Shown one piece after another: positions 50,915 through 61,953 of a DNA stretch of 64,000 nucleotides (position 1 is its first letter; every line of letters begins with the position of its first letter). Source of the DNA: Chlorobiota bacterium (lineage in GTDB: Bacteria; Bacteroidota; Chlorobiia; Chlorobiales; Chlorobiaceae); the NCBI GenBank assembly GCA_016866305.1, contig VGMX01000009.1, positions 1 through 64,000 of the forward strand. The letters are read 5' to 3'. Below the pieces are notes generated by a model. The model searched no databases and was not told the origin of the DNA. It saw only the letters and a program-made list of their open reading frames with translations. A program made the translations under genes and the position numbers.

Positions 50915-52207
50915 TTATCCCCAGATGTCCTGCGATATGTTCTTGTACCATCCATCCGCGAACATCGCCTCCTCACGGAGATGATCGGCATCGGCATCCA
51001 TCGGCGTCAGACCACCCGATCCGGGAACCTCGATAATGCCGGTCGGGCTGAGACTGTAAACTCCTGCCACGGAAATTCCGTAGTCGGTACCGATCAGGCT
51101 GTAACAGGTATTCACCAGAGATGGCGGCGCAGGTTCCTTGCCCTGGAAAAGCCTGATGATCGAGGCTGCTGCAACCTTGCCCTGGCTGCTTGCCGCGAAC
51201 CCTGATTTCGGCATGGCACCGGCAATACAGGCATCCCCGATCACATGAACTCCGGGATGCAGTGTAGACTCGAATGTGTTGGGGTTGATCGGGCACCATC
51301 CCGAAGCATCGGTCAGTCCTGCGTCGAAAGCAATCTTTCCGGCCTGCTGGGGAGGAATGATATTGATGACATCGCCTTTTTCGACGCCGAAATCGGTTGT
51401 CACACTCATCGCTCGTCCGTCAACCTTCGAAATCTTTCCGCCGGTCGGACCCGAGCGCCATTCGATCATTCCGGGATAGAGCGTATCCCATCCTTTCTTG
51501 AAGAGGCCCTGCTTGCTGAACTTCTCTTTCGCGTCAAGGATGATGATCTTCGATTTCGGTTTTTTCGCCTTCAGATAGTGTGCGATAAGGCTTGCTCTTT
51601 CATAGGGGCCCGGCGGGCATCTGAAGGGATTTCCGGGAGGACAGATCAGTACCCTGCCGCCGTTCTTCATGGCCATGAGCTGCTTGTGGAGCAGAATAGT
51701 CTGGGAACCAGCCTGGTAGGCATGCGGCATTTTTGTGTTTGAAAGAGCTTCACTGTACCCTTCGATGGCGCTCCATTTGAAGTCTATGCCGGGAGAAACG
51801 ATCAGACGGCCGTAATTGAGCACCCTTCCGGTTTTCAGGGTTACCGTACGCTTCACTGCATCGATACCGGTTGCCTTATCGGCAATGACATTCACACCGT
51901 GGCGATTTCTCAGCACGGTATAGGTCTGGCCGATATCCTGCATGGTTCGCAATCCACCGAGCACCCAGTTGCTGAAGGGACAGGTATAGAAGGTTGCTTT
52001 CGGCTCTACAAGGGTAACGGCAATGGAGGGGTCAAGTTTTTTGAGGTATTTTGCAGCGGCTGCTCCTCCGAAACCGCCCCCAATGATCACGACCCTGTTC
52101 TGGGCGGCAAAGGCCGGCTTTATGGTACCGAAAAGACCGAGGGCCGAACCGGCAACGCCCGATACGAGGAGCTTGTTGAAATCTCTGCGTGAAATCCTGT
52201 GGCTCAT
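50915..52207 (-). CDS. fccB: Flavocytochrome c sulfide dehydrogenase, flavoprotein subunit
   Basis: The 430-residue precursor has a Tat signal ([20 protein letters not shown]), the FAD motif [20 protein letters not shown] and [20 protein letters not shown], whose Cys belongs to the redox-active pair of FCSD/SQR-type enzymes. [19 protein letters not shown] and [20 protein letters not shown] are further family hallmarks. It oxidises sulfide in the periplasm and passes electrons to the cytochrome subunit encoded just upstream (16 bp gap). Confidence 0.92.
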   Translation of the reverse strand: MSHRISRRDFNKLLVSGVAGSALGLFGTIKPAFAAQNRVVIIGGGFGGAAAAKYLKKLDPSIAVTLVEPKATFYTCPFSNWVLGGLRTMQDIGQTYTVLRNRHGVNVIADKATGIDAVKRTVTLKTGRVLNYGRLIVSPGIDFKWSAIEGYSEALSNTKMPHAYQAGSQTILLHKQLMAMKNGGRVLICPPGNPFRCPPGPYERASLIAHYLKAKKPKSKIIILDAKEKFSKQGLFKKGWDTLYPGMIEWRSGPTGGKISKVDGRAMSVTTDFGVEKGDVINIIPPQQAGKIAFDAGLTDASGWCPINPNTFESTLHPGVHVIGDACIAGAMPKSGFAASSQGKVAAASIIRLFQGKEPAPPSLVNTCYSLIGTDYGISVAGVYSLSPTGIIEVPGSGGLTPMDADADHLREEAMFADGWYKNISQDIWG

Positions 52208-52223
52208 GTTCTGTTCCTCCCGG

Positions 52224-52580
52224 TTATTTGTTGTTCTGCCAGACTGTTCCGAAATACTGCGCGATCAGGGTGATCTCCTCGTCCGAGTAGCCTTTCGCAT
52301 GTCGGCCCATGACCGTGGAATAGCGCTTGCCGCTCTTGAAATCCTTCAGCGCAGTTTCAAGATACTCGGGGGTTTTTCCATAGAACGAGGGAATGACGCC
52401 GACACTCTTTCCGTCCGTTCCGTGGCATGATGCGCAGGAAAGCGAAAGAATCTGACCGCGAGGATTGGCTTCAGCGGTCTTTGAAGCCGGGTTTGCTGCA
52501 GCAGAGGCATCCGCTCCTGCGCCCAGCAGGGCGAATGAGACGAAACAGGCAGTCAGCAATGATCTGATAGAAACCTGCAT
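52224..52580 (-). CDS. fccA: Flavocytochrome c, monoheme cytochrome subunit
   Basis: The 118-residue precursor has a signal peptide ([20 protein letters not shown]), one haem-binding [16 protein letters not shown], and a distal Met candidate in [18 protein letters not shown] small monoheme cytochrome next to fccB is the FCSD arrangement of green sulfur bacteria. It would accept electrons from FccB and pass them to soluble cytochrome c-555. A GGAG sequence lies upstream of the ATG. Confidence 0.85.
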   Translation of the reverse strand: MQVSIRSLLTACFVSFALLGAGADASAAANPASKTAEANPRGQILSLSCASCHGTDGKSVGVIPSFYGKTPEYLETALKDFKSGKRYSTVMGRHAKGYSDEEITLIAQYFGTVWQNNK

Positions 52581-52663
52581 AATATGGTTCTCCTGGTTTA
52601 ATTATTGAAAAAGCACTGCACGTCATAAGCCGCTCCGCATATGCTGCACTTGTAAGGCAGAAA

Positions 52664-52960
52664 TCAGTTTACCAGCGCTTCAGCAGCAAATTCCTGGTTC
52701 CGGGTGTCGATGAAACGCAGCGTGAGCCTGTCCCCTTTTTTTCCTGAAAACCTGAACTGCATGAACGGGTCCCGTGAAACCGAAGGGCCGAGCTGAATGT
52801 CAAGCAGCGGCTTTCCGTTCACCTGAACGCTCCCTTCCCTTATGAAATGAGCCGGAACGATCTTGCCGGACTCGTCCTTTCTGGTACCCGATTCATTCGG
52901 GTGAGGAATGACGATCTTGACCGACACGATCCCGCCCTCTTCTTTTGCAAATATTCTCAT
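52664..52960 (-). CDS. soxZ: Thiosulfate-oxidation carrier subunit SoxZ
   Basis: The 98-residue protein has the SoxZ features: VSVKIVIPHPNESGTRKDES, IVPAHFIREGSVQVNGKPLL and DPFMQFRFSGKKGD. It lacks a signal peptide and is exported bound to SoxY. It follows soxY after 27 bp. No soxX, soxA, soxB or soxCD is in the window. Confidence 0.92.
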   Translation of the reverse strand: MRIFAKEEGGIVSVKIVIPHPNESGTRKDESGKIVPAHFIREGSVQVNGKPLLDIQLGPSVSRDPFMQFRFSGKKGDRLTLRFIDTRNQEFAAEALVN

Positions 52961-52987
52961 GAGATGTTAATGGTTTTTCTCGATGGC

Positions 52988-53425
52988 TCAGCACGCCTGG
53001 GCGGATACATCCACATGGACACTCGCCACATAACATTTTCCTCCTTCCCTGACGACGCCGTAGAGCAGCGAACTCTCCTTCATCTTGATGTTGAGCGCAA
53101 CCGAGGGGAGTGCGCCAGCATGCAGGGCACAACTGAACACGAGAGGTGTAAGGTTCTTCTCGACAAACAGATAGAGATGATCCCCCTTGATAGATGAACT
53201 CACCTCCACAGGAACTGCCGAGCTGTCCGCTGCAACCGGAGGGGCCGCAATGGTTATCTTGTCCGTTTTCACAAGTTCTTTCGTACCGAGAACGTTCTGA
53301 AAGGCATTTTCAAGGGGAACCTTCTGAAAATCCTTTTCATTCCATGCAGCCATCAGCATGGAGGGAGTCAGCACGGCAAGTGCCGCAACAAGCGGAGTCC
53401 GTTCCAGAAAGGCTCTTCTTTTCAT
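52988..53425 (-). CDS. soxY: SoxY-like sulfur carrier with atypical C-terminus
   Basis: The ~145-residue precursor has a Tat-type signal (MKRRAFLERTPLVAALAVLT) and the SoxY immunoglobulin-like fold (DKITIAAPPVAADSSAVPVE, HLYLFVEKNLTPLVFSCALH, LNIKMKESSLLYGVVREGGK). Canonical SoxY ends with the flexible GGCGG arm, whose Cys carries the sulfur substrate. Here the chain ends ASVHVDVSAQAC, with Cys as the last residue and no glycines. The shorter start was preferred over ATG 53,473 because it gives a proper signal peptide. The upstream region holds the TATATAAC-N8-TATATAA element. Confidence 0.85.
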   Translation of the reverse strand: MKRRAFLERTPLVAALAVLTPSMLMAAWNEKDFQKVPLENAFQNVLGTKELVKTDKITIAAPPVAADSSAVPVEVSSSIKGDHLYLFVEKNLTPLVFSCALHAGALPSVALNIKMKESSLLYGVVREGGKCYVASVHVDVSAQAC

Positions 53426-53489
53426 AACTTGACTAAAAGATAATTGAATATGCAGCGTTTGTTCGTACTGCACTGCGGATGGAAGGTCA

Positions 53490-53514
53490 TATATAACTAT
53501 ATGATTATATAAAA
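53490..53514 (+). promoter_or_regulatory. TATATAAC-N8-TATATAA element upstream of soxY
   Basis: TATATAAC (53,490-53,497), eight bases, TATATAAAA (53,506-53,514), 65 bp before soxY. Both halves and the spacing match the tusA site, which lies 69 bp before its gene. Confidence 0.6.
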
Positions 53515-53692
53515 AATATACCTATTGATGCAAATAATTTTTGTTTCTCGATCCTAAAACAGCATTTCCGGTACGCATACACGGGAAAAAAATGATAATA
53601 TACTATACAATTACGTCAACACTCACACAATATGTTACGAGTCCGGCAGTAATTGACGATTTTCCTTCATTGCTCACATGCTTCGGCAGGAA

Positions 53693-53708
53693 TGTTTCAC
53701 GTGAAACA
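53693..53708. promoter_or_regulatory. parS site (ParB-binding), copy 1
   Basis: TGTTTCACGTGAAACA is a perfect match to the bacterial parS consensus. It lies 13 bp before the mnmG start and overlaps a possible earlier start for that gene. Confidence 0.9.
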
Positions 53709-53721
53709 CAAATCAGTGCCT

Positions 53722-55587
53722 ATGTATGATGTCATTGTTGCAGGAGGAGGGCATGCCGGCTGTGAAGCAGCGCTTGCCGCCGCAAGAACAGGCATGCTCT
53801 GTCTGTTGATAAGTTCCGACCTGACCGCGCTGGCAAGAATGTCCTGCAATCCGGCGATAGGGGGGGTTGCTAAAGGGCAGATTACCCGTGAGATCGATGC
53901 CCTCGGAGGAGAAATGGGCAAGGCTATCGATGCGACAGGAATTCAGTTCCGCATGCTGAATATGAGCAAAGGCCCGGCAATGCATTCTCCGAGAGCGCAG
54001 GCCGACCGGACACGATACTCCCTGTATATGAGGAGAGTCGTTGAAAAAGAGGAAAACATACACCTGCTGCAGGATACGGTAACCGGGATCCTTGTAAAAT
54101 CGGGCATGGCAACCGGAGTCCGCGTTTCCACGGGGATGGAAATTGCATCAAAAACCGTTATTCTCACATGCGGTACTTTTCTGAACGGGCTGATCCATAT
54201 CGGTCTCGATCATTTTCCCGGCGGCAGAACCATCGCGGAGCCTCCGGTGTCCGGCTTGACAGAATATCTTGCCGGACTTGGCTTCAGACACGGGCGTCTT
54301 AAAACAGGCACTCCCCCAAGAATCGACCGCCGTAGCGTTGACTATGCACTCGTCACCGAACAGAAGGGTGATGTCTCACCCGTGCCGTTTTCATTTACCT
54401 CTCGCTCACTTGCGGAAATACCGCAAGTGAGCTGCTACCAGACAACAACGACTTCCCGAACTCACGATATCCTGAAAACCGGCTTTCACAGGTCACCGCT
54501 CTTTACCGGAAAAGTTCAGGGTACAGGGCCGCGCTACTGCCCGTCAATCGAAGACAAGATCAACCGTTTTTCACAGAAGGAGAACCATCATATTTTTCTC
54601 GAGCCGGAAGGCTTCGATACCAATGAAATGTATGTGAACGGCTTTTCGACATCACTTCCTGAAGATATTCAGCTTGCAGGCCTCAGGTCAATTCCCGGAC
54701 TTGAAAATGCCAGGATGATACGACCTGGATATGCTATCGAATATGATTATTTTTTCCCGTATCAGATTAGCCTCACACTTGAAACCAAAATCATTGATAA
54801 CCTGTTCTTTGCAGGACAGATCAACGGCACCTCGGGTTACGAAGAAGCGGCAGCACAGGGTATCATTGCAGGGATCAACGCATCACTCAAAGTCCAAAAC
54901 AAGGATCCTCTTACTCTGAAACGTTCGGATGCGTATATCGGCGTACTCATAGATGATCTTATTACCAAGGATACTGACGAACCATACAGGATGTTCACCT
55001 CTTCAGCCGAACACCGTCTTATGCTGCGTCATGACAACGCCGACATACGGCTCCGTCGCTTCGGCTATTACGCCGGCCTGGTATCGGAGCCCGTTATGGA
55101 ATTCTGTAACCGTAAAGTAGCCGCCATCATGCAGTTGAAGCAGCTTGCCGCTGCATTCAGGTTCAGGCCGGAGATACTCAACCCGGTTCTGTCGCGGTCC
55201 GGTATGGCGGAAATACCGGGTCCGTCTTCTGCCGCTTCTCTTCTCAAGCGCCCGGGAATAGGGTTCAGCGACCTGCTTGAATGCTCTCCGGAATTCAGGG
55301 AACTGATCGAGAATGTCACGTCCGATCCTCTTGTATTCGAACAGGTTGAAATAGATATTAAATACGAGGGGTACCTGAAACGTGACCTGCTGATGACGGA
55401 AAGGATATCGCGTCTCGAATCCCTGCAAATACCTCACGGATTCCTTTACGATCAGGTGGCTGGTCTTTCCAGCGAAGGGCGGGAAAAGCTCAAGAAACAT
55501 CGACCTGAAACCATCGGGCAGGCAGCCAGAATACTCGGTGTTTCACCATCGGATATCTCCGTGCTTATGATTAAACTTGGACGCTAA
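53722..55587 (+). CDS. mnmG: tRNA uridine-5-carboxymethylaminomethyl modification enzyme MnmG
   Basis: The ~621-residue protein begins [20 protein letters not shown], the FAD-binding motif at the family's usual position; ATGs further upstream lie in the parS site. [32 protein letters not shown] and [19 protein letters not shown] are GidA hallmarks. With MnmE it modifies U34 of tRNAs. It is located between two parS sites, near the replication origin as in many bacteria. Confidence 0.95.
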   Translation: MYDVIVAGGGHAGCEAALAAARTGMLCLLISSDLTALARMSCNPAIGGVAKGQITREIDALGGEMGKAIDATGIQFRMLNMSKGPAMHSPRAQADRTRYSLYMRRVVEKEENIHLLQDTVTGILVKSGMATGVRVSTGMEIASKTVILTCGTFLNGLIHIGLDHFPGGRTIAEPPVSGLTEYLAGLGFRHGRLKTGTPPRIDRRSVDYALVTEQKGDVSPVPFSFTSRSLAEIPQVSCYQTTTTSRTHDILKTGFHRSPLFTGKVQGTGPRYCPSIEDKINRFSQKENHHIFLEPEGFDTNEMYVNGFSTSLPEDIQLAGLRSIPGLENARMIRPGYAIEYDYFFPYQISLTLETKIIDNLFFAGQINGTSGYEEAAAQGIIAGINASLKVQNKDPLTLKRSDAYIGVLIDDLITKDTDEPYRMFTSSAEHRLMLRHDNADIRLRRFGYYAGLVSEPVMEFCNRKVAAIMQLKQLAAAFRFRPEILNPVLSRSGMAEIPGPSSAASLLKRPGIGFSDLLECSPEFRELIENVTSDPLVFEQVEIDIKYEGYLKRDLLMTERISRLESLQIPHGFLYDQVAGLSSEGREKLKKHRPETIGQAARILGVSPSDISVLMIKLGR

Positions 55588-55599
55588 TCCACCTCCCGT

Positions 55600-55615
55600 C
55601 GTTTCACGTGAAACA
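55600..55615. promoter_or_regulatory. parS site, copy 2
   Basis: CGTTTCACGTGAAACA matches the parS consensus at 15 of 16 positions, 13 bp after the mnmG stop. With copy 1 it brackets mnmG, and both lie 8-10 kb from dnaA. Confidence 0.88.
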
Positions 55616-55651
55616 TAAGAGAGGGCTTTTTTCATTTCACCTTGTCTGTTC

Positions 55652-58042
55652 ATGGACAATCTCATTCATGACATTCTTGATAACGATCTCCTTTTCGGCA
55701 AGGACAAGGAGGAGCTCATTGTCGGCGCTTATCAGCTTTCTGATACGCATATAAGGCTTTTCTTTCGCAGGGAAGGCTCCGTTCTTTACCGTGACGACCC
55801 CTTTTATCCTTTCTTTTTTCTTTCTGAGGAGACTGTTCTGAGCGGATTCGTTCCGGAAGACAAGAAGAAATTCTGGCTCGTCAGACTCCAGGGAAATAAT
55901 TTCTACCAGTATCTTGCTATTTTCAGCAGCTGGAAAACCTTCAGGGCCGGTCTTGATTTCATCAATGCTAAAAAAATAACAACCGCCAGGATGCCAGGCG
56001 ATTCAGGCCATGAAGATGAGAGTTCTCTGACCTACAGCAAGGGAGATGCGGTTACCCAGTATTTTCTTCAGACAGGAAAAACACTGTTCAAAGGCATGCT
56101 CTTTGACGATGTGCACCGCCTTCAGCTTGATATCGAGACCTATTACAAGCCGGGCCGGAGAGATCAAGGAAAAAATGAGAGATTTTCGGATGAAATCATT
56201 ATCGTTTCGCTTTCGGACAACCGGGGCATGGAAGTTGTCATCCACTCCAGAAACTGTTCTGAGAAAGAGCTACTCGAAAGAGTCGTGGAAACCATTTCAC
56301 GCATGGACCCCGATGTTATCGAAGGGCACAATATTTTCAGCTTCGACCTTCCATACCTTCAGCGTCGCTGTGATCAACACGGGGTCTCCTTTTCGATAGG
56401 ACGAGATGGTCTGGTCCCGAAAACCTATCCGTCAAGCATCCGTTTTGCCGAACGCTCTCTAGATTTCACCTTTTTCGATATTCCTGGCCGTCATGTAGTA
56501 GATACTCTTTTTCTTGTGCAGAGCTATGATGTCTCAAAACGTTCTCTCCAGAGTTACGGACTCAAGGCGGTTGCAAAGCATTTCGGATTTGCATCTCCTC
56601 ACAGGACCTACATAGACTATGAGGATATTGCCTCCACCTGGGATACCGATCATGAAAAGCTTCTCGCATATGCCCTTGACGATGTTATCGAAACACGTGA
56701 ACTTTCAGGAATGCTGTCCGGAAGCAATTTCTACACAGCACAGATGCTTCCCTATACCTATGCAATGACCTCTCGTCTTGGTCCGGCCGCAAAAATAGAG
56801 GCTCTGTTCGTACGTGAATACCTTCGACAGAAACATTCACTCCCCAAACCATCTTCTGGCCAGCAATACATGGGGGGCTACACGGAGGTCTTCCTGAAAG
56901 GCATTCTTGGACCGGTCGTCTACGCAGATGTCGAATCCCTGTACCCATCCATCATGCTTTCGTACGACGTCTGCCCGAAAAGTGATGCACTGAGAGTTTT
57001 TCCTGTGGTGCTTCGAGATCTCAGGGATCTCCGGTTCAAGGCCAAACATCTCGTTACAGAGTACCGGAACGGGAAAAACACCGCTCTGGCAGATAACTTT
57101 GATGCCATGCAGGGCTCTTTCAAAATTCTTATCAATGCCATGTACGGATACCTTGGATTTCAGGGAGGCATCTTCAATGATTTTTCCGAAGCGGACCGCG
57201 TAACTTCTACAGGGCAGTCCATTGCAAGAAAAATGATCGCTGAATTCGAATCGAGAGGGTGCCGGGTTATTGAGGTTGATACAGACGGGATTCTTTTCAT
57301 TCCTCCTCCAGGCGTCACGACGGAAGAAGATGAGAGAAAACTGGTGAATGAGGTATCCGGCAGGATGCCTGACGGGATCAATATCGGTTTTGACGGGAGA
57401 TTCAGGAAAATGATCTCGTATCTGAAAAAAAACTACGCACTGCTTGATTACAACAATCGCATGACCGTCAAAGGATCATCGTTATCGAGCAGAAGCAACG
57501 AAAAGTTCGGTCGTGATTTCATAAGAAAGGGTTTTGAAACGTTGCTTGCCGAAAACATTGCGGGACTGCACGATCTCTTTATGGATTACCGTCGGAAAAT
57601 TATGGATCATGAACTCGATATTGCGGAATTTTCAAGAAGCGAGACACTGAAGTCAACACCCGAGCAGTATCTTGAAGATGTTCGTGCCGGTCGAAGAGCC
57701 AAGTCGATAACCTATGAACTGGTTCTCAGAGCGGGTGGAGGGTTCTCGAAAGGAGACAGGATAACCTATTACATCTCGGGTTCCGGAGCATCATCCTCGT
57801 TTTTCGACAAGGGTCGTCTCGCTTCCGAATGGAACCGCAGCAAACCGGATGAAAACACAGCATTTTACCTGAAACGGCTTGACGAACACTGTCAGAAGTT
57901 TCTTCCATTTTTCAAGCCACAGGATTTCAGTACGATTTTCTCCGCAGACACCCTCTTTGCCTTTTCTCCTGAGGGTATCGAAATCATTCGTGAAACCCGG
58001 AATATTTCACCGGAAACAGCCGGGAATAATGATATTTTATGA
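55652..58042 (+). CDS. Family-B DNA polymerase with 3'-5' exonuclease
   Basis: The 796-residue protein has all exonuclease motifs (LDIETYY with D160 and E162; [14 protein letters not shown] with D232; YALDDV with D343) and polymerase motifs ([44 protein letters not shown], 541-549). The catalytic Asp residues D426 and D543/D545 are in place. It resembles the archaeal/viral-like PolB found in some Bacteroidetes/Chlorobi. It might act in repair or lesion bypass. It starts about 36 bp after the second parS. Confidence 0.9.
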   Translation: MDNLIHDILDNDLLFGKDKEELIVGAYQLSDTHIRLFFRREGSVLYRDDPFYPFFFLSEETVLSGFVPEDKKKFWLVRLQGNNFYQYLAIFSSWKTFRAGLDFINAKKITTARMPGDSGHEDESSLTYSKGDAVTQYFLQTGKTLFKGMLFDDVHRLQLDIETYYKPGRRDQGKNERFSDEIIIVSLSDNRGMEVVIHSRNCSEKELLERVVETISRMDPDVIEGHNIFSFDLPYLQRRCDQHGVSFSIGRDGLVPKTYPSSIRFAERSLDFTFFDIPGRHVVDTLFLVQSYDVSKRSLQSYGLKAVAKHFGFASPHRTYIDYEDIASTWDTDHEKLLAYALDDVIETRELSGMLSGSNFYTAQMLPYTYAMTSRLGPAAKIEALFVREYLRQKHSLPKPSSGQQYMGGYTEVFLKGILGPVVYADVESLYPSIMLSYDVCPKSDALRVFPVVLRDLRDLRFKAKHLVTEYRNGKNTALADNFDAMQGSFKILINAMYGYLGFQGGIFNDFSEADRVTSTGQSIARKMIAEFESRGCRVIEVDTDGILFIPPPGVTTEEDERKLVNEVSGRMPDGINIGFDGRFRKMISYLKKNYALLDYNNRMTVKGSSLSSRSNEKFGRDFIRKGFETLLAENIAGLHDLFMDYRRKIMDHELDIAEFSRSETLKSTPEQYLEDVRAGRRAKSITYELVLRAGGGFSKGDRITYYISGSGASSSFFDKGRLASEWNRSKPDENTAFYLKRLDEHCQKFLPFFKPQDFSTIFSADTLFAFSPEGIEIIRETRNISPETAGNNDIL

Positions 58043-58138
58043 GTATTTTTTTTCATTCATCCAGGAACTATGAATGGATGTAATCTGTATTTCATTATAG
58101 TTTTGTGCATTAACTCATAATCTCTACCTCTATCCACC

Positions 58139-59362
58139 ATGGCTGACAATAAAATACTTCCCGTTACCGATGATGTAACCTGGATCGGAATACTTGATCC
58201 CGGTCTCATTACCTTCGACATCGTTATGGAGACGAAGTACGGGACAACGTATAACTCTTATTTCGTCAACGCAGATAAAAAAACCGTCATCGAAACATCG
58301 AAAGCCAAGTTCTGGCCAACCTATCTTGAAAAGATAAAGCAGGTTACCGATCCGTCTGAAATTGAATACATCATTGTCGATCATACAGAGCCGGACCATT
58401 CAGGCAATGTACACAACCTCCTCAGCGTTGCTCCCAATGCAACGGTTGTGGGCAGTGGCAACGCCATAAAATTCCTTCGTGACCAGACCGGCCACGATTT
58501 CAGGCATCTTGTCGTCAAGAACGGGGACAGTCTTGATCTGGGAAACAAGACGCTGCATTTCATCGGGGCTCCCAATCTTCACTGGCCGGATACCATCTAC
58601 ACCTGGCTTGAAGAGGACAAGGTACTGTTTACCTGTGATTCCTTCGGTTCACATTTTTCTCATGAGGCGATGTACGATGATCTCGTCGGAGATTTTGACG
58701 ATGCCTTTACCTATTATTTCGATGCCATTCTCAGACCATTCAGCAAATACATGCTGCAGGCTATCGAAAAAATAAAACCACTCGATATACGGGTCATCTG
58801 TCCCGGGCACGGCCCCATTCTCCGTTCCAACTGGAAAAAATACGTTGATCTCTCACACCGGTATGCATCGAATGCCATAGCGCTGCCGAATGAAAAAAAC
58901 ATTCTCATAGCCTATGTGTCCGCCTATGAAAACACAACGCTGCTCGCTCAAAAAATTGCCGAAGGGCTCAGACAGTCATGCGATTTCACCATCGACATCT
59001 GTGATATTGAAAATATTCATTTTTCAAAGCTTGAGGACAAGATAGCCCACTGCTCCGGAATTATTGTGGGTTCTCCTACGATCAACCAGAACATCCTCCT
59101 GCAGATCTATCAGCTTTTTGCAGCGGTAAACCCGATTCGCGACAAAGGAAAACTTGCCGCGGCTTTCGGTTCCTACGGCTGGAGCGGTGAAGGGGTCAAG
59201 ATGATCGAAACCAACTTTTCCCTGCTGAAACTTAACGTATTCGACAAGAACGTAAGAATAAAGTTTCAGCCGCACGAACCTGAGTTCGAGGAGTGTATCA
59301 CATTCGGCAAATCATTCGCTGAAAAGATGATCGACATGTATCAGTTGAGCTGCAATCTCTGA
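58139..59362 (+). CDS. Flavodiiron protein (A-type flavoprotein, FprA-like)
   Basis: The 407-residue protein has an N-terminal metallo-beta-lactamase fold with the diiron ligands in [10 protein letters not shown] (H82-x-E84-x-D86-H87) and [13 protein letters not shown], and a C-terminal flavodoxin domain ([37 protein letters not shown]). Flavodiiron proteins reduce O2 to water or NO to N2O in anaerobes, which protects this obligate anaerobe. Ended by a hairpin at 59,378. Confidence 0.92.
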   Translation: MADNKILPVTDDVTWIGILDPGLITFDIVMETKYGTTYNSYFVNADKKTVIETSKAKFWPTYLEKIKQVTDPSEIEYIIVDHTEPDHSGNVHNLLSVAPNATVVGSGNAIKFLRDQTGHDFRHLVVKNGDSLDLGNKTLHFIGAPNLHWPDTIYTWLEEDKVLFTCDSFGSHFSHEAMYDDLVGDFDDAFTYYFDAILRPFSKYMLQAIEKIKPLDIRVICPGHGPILRSNWKKYVDLSHRYASNAIALPNEKNILIAYVSAYENTTLLAQKIAEGLRQSCDFTIDICDIENIHFSKLEDKIAHCSGIIVGSPTINQNILLQIYQLFAAVNPIRDKGKLAAAFGSYGWSGEGVKMIETNFSLLKLNVFDKNVRIKFQPHEPEFEECITFGKSFAEKMIDMYQLSCNL

Positions 59363-59377
59363 TGGTCTGTCACACGC

Positions 59378-59400
59378 AGCCGCAGTCCGGAACTGCGGCT
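59378..59400. terminator. Candidate bidirectional terminator between flavodiiron gene and dciA
   Basis: AGCCGCAGT and ACTGCGGCT form a 9-bp stem with a 5-base loop between two convergent genes. There is no long T-run on either side. Confidence 0.5.
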
Positions 59401-59407
59401 TGCAGAC

Positions 59408-59698
59408 CTACCGGAAAACAATTTCGCTTACAATTTCACGCCCGAAAGCCTGATTGATCCTGGCGGCAAGTTCCTGTTTCCTGAAATTCAACTCCATTCT
59501 CCATACGGAATTTCTTACCCGTATAAAGAGCTGACCGTTTGACAGCCTTTCTACAGCCGTTTCAGAAGCGATGGTTTCACCGACTATCTCACCCCAGAGC
59601 TGAAGAGCCCTGTACTGTTCGATCGTTTCATTCATGCCAAGCCTGACACACACATCCTCAACAATTGATGCTATTTTTCTTGGACTTTTTCTTTGCAT
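59408..59698 (-). CDS. DciA-like protein (DUF721)
   Basis: The 96-residue protein contains LQLWGEIVGETIASETAVER and LFIRVRNSVWRMELNFRKQE, the KH-like DUF721 domain. DciA is the ancestral loader of the replicative helicase DnaB and is often encoded near recF/gyr in bacteria lacking DnaC. It lies 13 bp after recF on the same strand, so it belongs to the origin operon. Confidence 0.82.
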   Translation of the reverse strand: MQRKSPRKIASIVEDVCVRLGMNETIEQYRALQLWGEIVGETIASETAVERLSNGQLFIRVRNSVWRMELNFRKQELAARINQAFGREIVSEIVFR

Positions 59699-59711
59699 TG
59701 CTTGTGCATGG

Positions 59712-60806
59712 TTATGTCGTCAATTCAAGGATATCGACAGATGAAACCGCAGTACCGAACCTGTTTTCTGTTGTCGTTATAATGGTCTGTCCAAATGGTT
59801 CGAGCATTGAGATCAATGCATCGATACGCTTTGCATCAAGTTCACTGAAAAGATCATCGAACAGACAGATGGGCTGTTCATCGATTTTCTTCCTGAAATA
59901 ACCATGCAGCGATAATTTCAATGCGATCAGAAAACTCCTTTTCTGACCCTGTGAAGCATATCTTTTCAGATCTTTTCCATTCAGGAAAAACAGGACTTCA
60001 TCACGGTGCGGACCTGCCAGGGTAAGGCCTCTGGAAATCTCTTCATGGCGCTTCTCCTTGAGCCACTCCCTGAAAGAAACGGCAAGCCGATCTTGAGAAG
60101 AACAAGTTTCATCTGCAGGAAACGAACAGCGATATGTCATGAATGGCTCCTCCCCGTATGAAAGCAGACCGTGATACTCCACTATTCCGGGATTCAACTC
60201 ACGAATGAATCTCATTCTTGCAGCAACAACTGCCGCTGCCTGCTCTACCATCTGTTCAGAAAGAATATCAATCGTTTCGCAATGACGACGATTTTCCTTC
60301 ATAATGGAAAGAAGCGAATTACGCTGCTGGAGAATTCTCCTGTATTTGAGAAGGGCTGCAAGGTAGACAGGATCCGTCTGACAGATCGCATTATCAAGAA
60401 ACCGACGTCTTTCTGCTGGTGAACCGCTGACAATCGATATATCTGCAGGTGAAAAGGTAATGCAGGGAATACAGCCGATATGTGTTGAGAAAACCGCTAT
60501 GCTCTGTTCGTTGACCGTCAGCTCTTTTCCTCTCTGACGATCGTAGATGACCTTTACCTCTGTTATCCGCTTACAGTCACTGCTGAACGTTCCTTTCAAA
60601 AGAAAAAAAGACTTGTCCCGACCGAGACACTCGGAATCGTAAGTATTTATAAATCCTTTACTTAATGCGCAATAATGAATTCCTTCGAGAATCGAGGTCT
60701 TGCCTGATCCATTCGGGCCATAGAGAAGATTGATGCCTTCATATGGCCCGAATGTCAGGGTGGTATGGTTCCTGAAATGAACAAGCTGTATCTGTTCGAG
60801 TTTCAA
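59712..60806 (-). CDS. recF: DNA replication and repair protein RecF
   Basis: A TTG at 60,804-60,806 was chosen as start because GGAGAG lies 8 bases upstream and the protein then begins MKLEQIQLVHFRNHTTL, as RecF should. The Walker A GPNGSGKTSILEGIHYCALS, Walker B CLFDDLFSELDAKRID and LAGPHRDEVLFFL are present. RecF loads RecA at gaps with RecOR. It follows dnaN by 16 bp. A longer frame to 60,851 adds an unrelated leader that overlaps dnaN. Confidence 0.93.
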   Translation of the reverse strand: MKLEQIQLVHFRNHTTLTFGPYEGINLLYGPNGSGKTSILEGIHYCALSKGFINTYDSECLGRDKSFFLLKGTFSSDCKRITEVKVIYDRQRGKELTVNEQSIAVFSTHIGCIPCITFSPADISIVSGSPAERRRFLDNAICQTDPVYLAALLKYRRILQQRNSLLSIMKENRRHCETIDILSEQMVEQAAAVVAARMRFIRELNPGIVEYHGLLSYGEEPFMTYRCSFPADETCSSQDRLAVSFREWLKEKRHEEISRGLTLAGPHRDEVLFFLNGKDLKRYASQGQKRSFLIALKLSLHGYFRKKIDEQPICLFDDLFSELDAKRIDALISMLEPFGQTIITTTENRFGTAVSSVDILELTT

Positions 60807-60822
60807 TAACGTGGCTCTCCGC

Positions 60823-61953
60823 TCAATTATTGATGCGAACAGGCATGACAAGTATGATCAGGTCTTCCTGCTGTTCCTTTGGTGTACCCGGTTTGAAAAT
60901 GACTGCAGTGGTTGGGCTTTTCAGCTCGATGACGATGTCATTGTCATCGATATGTGCAAGAGCCGCTTCGATGAATTTTGCATTGAAGCCTATCGTTATG
61001 GACTCTCCAGTGAACTGACATCCAAGTTCCTCCTGGGCTGATTCACCTTCATTGGTATTTTCTGCCATGATTTTCAGGATCGGACCGTTGATCTCGATCT
61101 TGACGTCACCGATACTTGAAAACCTCCCGACTCTTCGAACCGAATCATAAACAACGCTTCTTTCGGCAACCATTTTCTTGTCGTGCTCGACAGGTATGAC
61201 CGCTTCGTAGTTCGGATATGGCTCGACGATGAGAGCGGCTTCAAGAACCACGTTGTCACAGGTGTAGCATACAGAACGGCGTTCCTCGTCAATTGACATG
61301 GTAAGCGTGTCGTTCTGTGCGAGTTTCTGAATGATTGAGAGCACGCGTGCCGGAACCACGATCTTCTGTTTATCTGCAACCTGTGCACTGACAGGTTTAC
61401 GGTAACGCACAAGTCTGTGACCATCTGTTGCCACGGCGGTGATGCTTGTCTCCTCGATTTCGAAAAGCACACCCATCATGGCCGGCCTCATGCCATCAAC
61501 ACTGCATGCGAAAATGGTCTTCTGAATAAGATCCTGCAATTCTGCTGTTTTCAGCTCGATTGCGATATCGTAGGTTTTTTCATTTTTCTCGGGTTTGCTT
61601 TCAAACAGGCAGGGAATTTTATATCTGCCCTTGTCCGTAGCAATGGATACCGTGCCGTGATCACTGATCTCCTGCCTCTGAATGACAAAACCAACAGGAG
61701 TGTCATACATGCTTCTGAGAAAATCCTGGAGTGTTTTTGCCTTGATGCCGATATTTCCTGCATCGGATGTTTCAACATCACACTTGGCTGTAATGGAAAG
61801 TTCACCGTCGGTTGCAAAAAGGGTAAGGGTGCCGTTTTCAAGGGTCAAATGAACATTGTCGTACCTCGGATCAATGGTTTTGGCGGGAATTGCCTGGGAA
61901 ACCTTGCTGACGGCATCCTGCATCTGACGTATGGTCGAAGAAAATTGCATCAT
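60823..61953 (-). CDS. dnaN: DNA polymerase III subunit beta (sliding clamp)
   Basis: The 376-residue protein has the three-domain clamp fold: [37 protein letters not shown]-like region, [17 protein letters not shown] and the C-terminal [10 protein letters not shown], the usual clamp ending (VMPVR). It encircles DNA and tethers the replicase. Order dnaA-dnaN-recF on the minus strand is the common origin arrangement. Confidence 0.96.
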   Translation of the reverse strand: MMQFSSTIRQMQDAVSKVSQAIPAKTIDPRYDNVHLTLENGTLTLFATDGELSITAKCDVETSDAGNIGIKAKTLQDFLRSMYDTPVGFVIQRQEISDHGTVSIATDKGRYKIPCLFESKPEKNEKTYDIAIELKTAELQDLIQKTIFACSVDGMRPAMMGVLFEIEETSITAVATDGHRLVRYRKPVSAQVADKQKIVVPARVLSIIQKLAQNDTLTMSIDEERRSVCYTCDNVVLEAALIVEPYPNYEAVIPVEHDKKMVAERSVVYDSVRRVGRFSSIGDVKIEINGPILKIMAENTNEGESAQEELGCQFTGESITIGFNAKFIEAALAHIDDNDIVIELKSPTTAVIFKPGTPKEQQEDLIILVMPVRINN

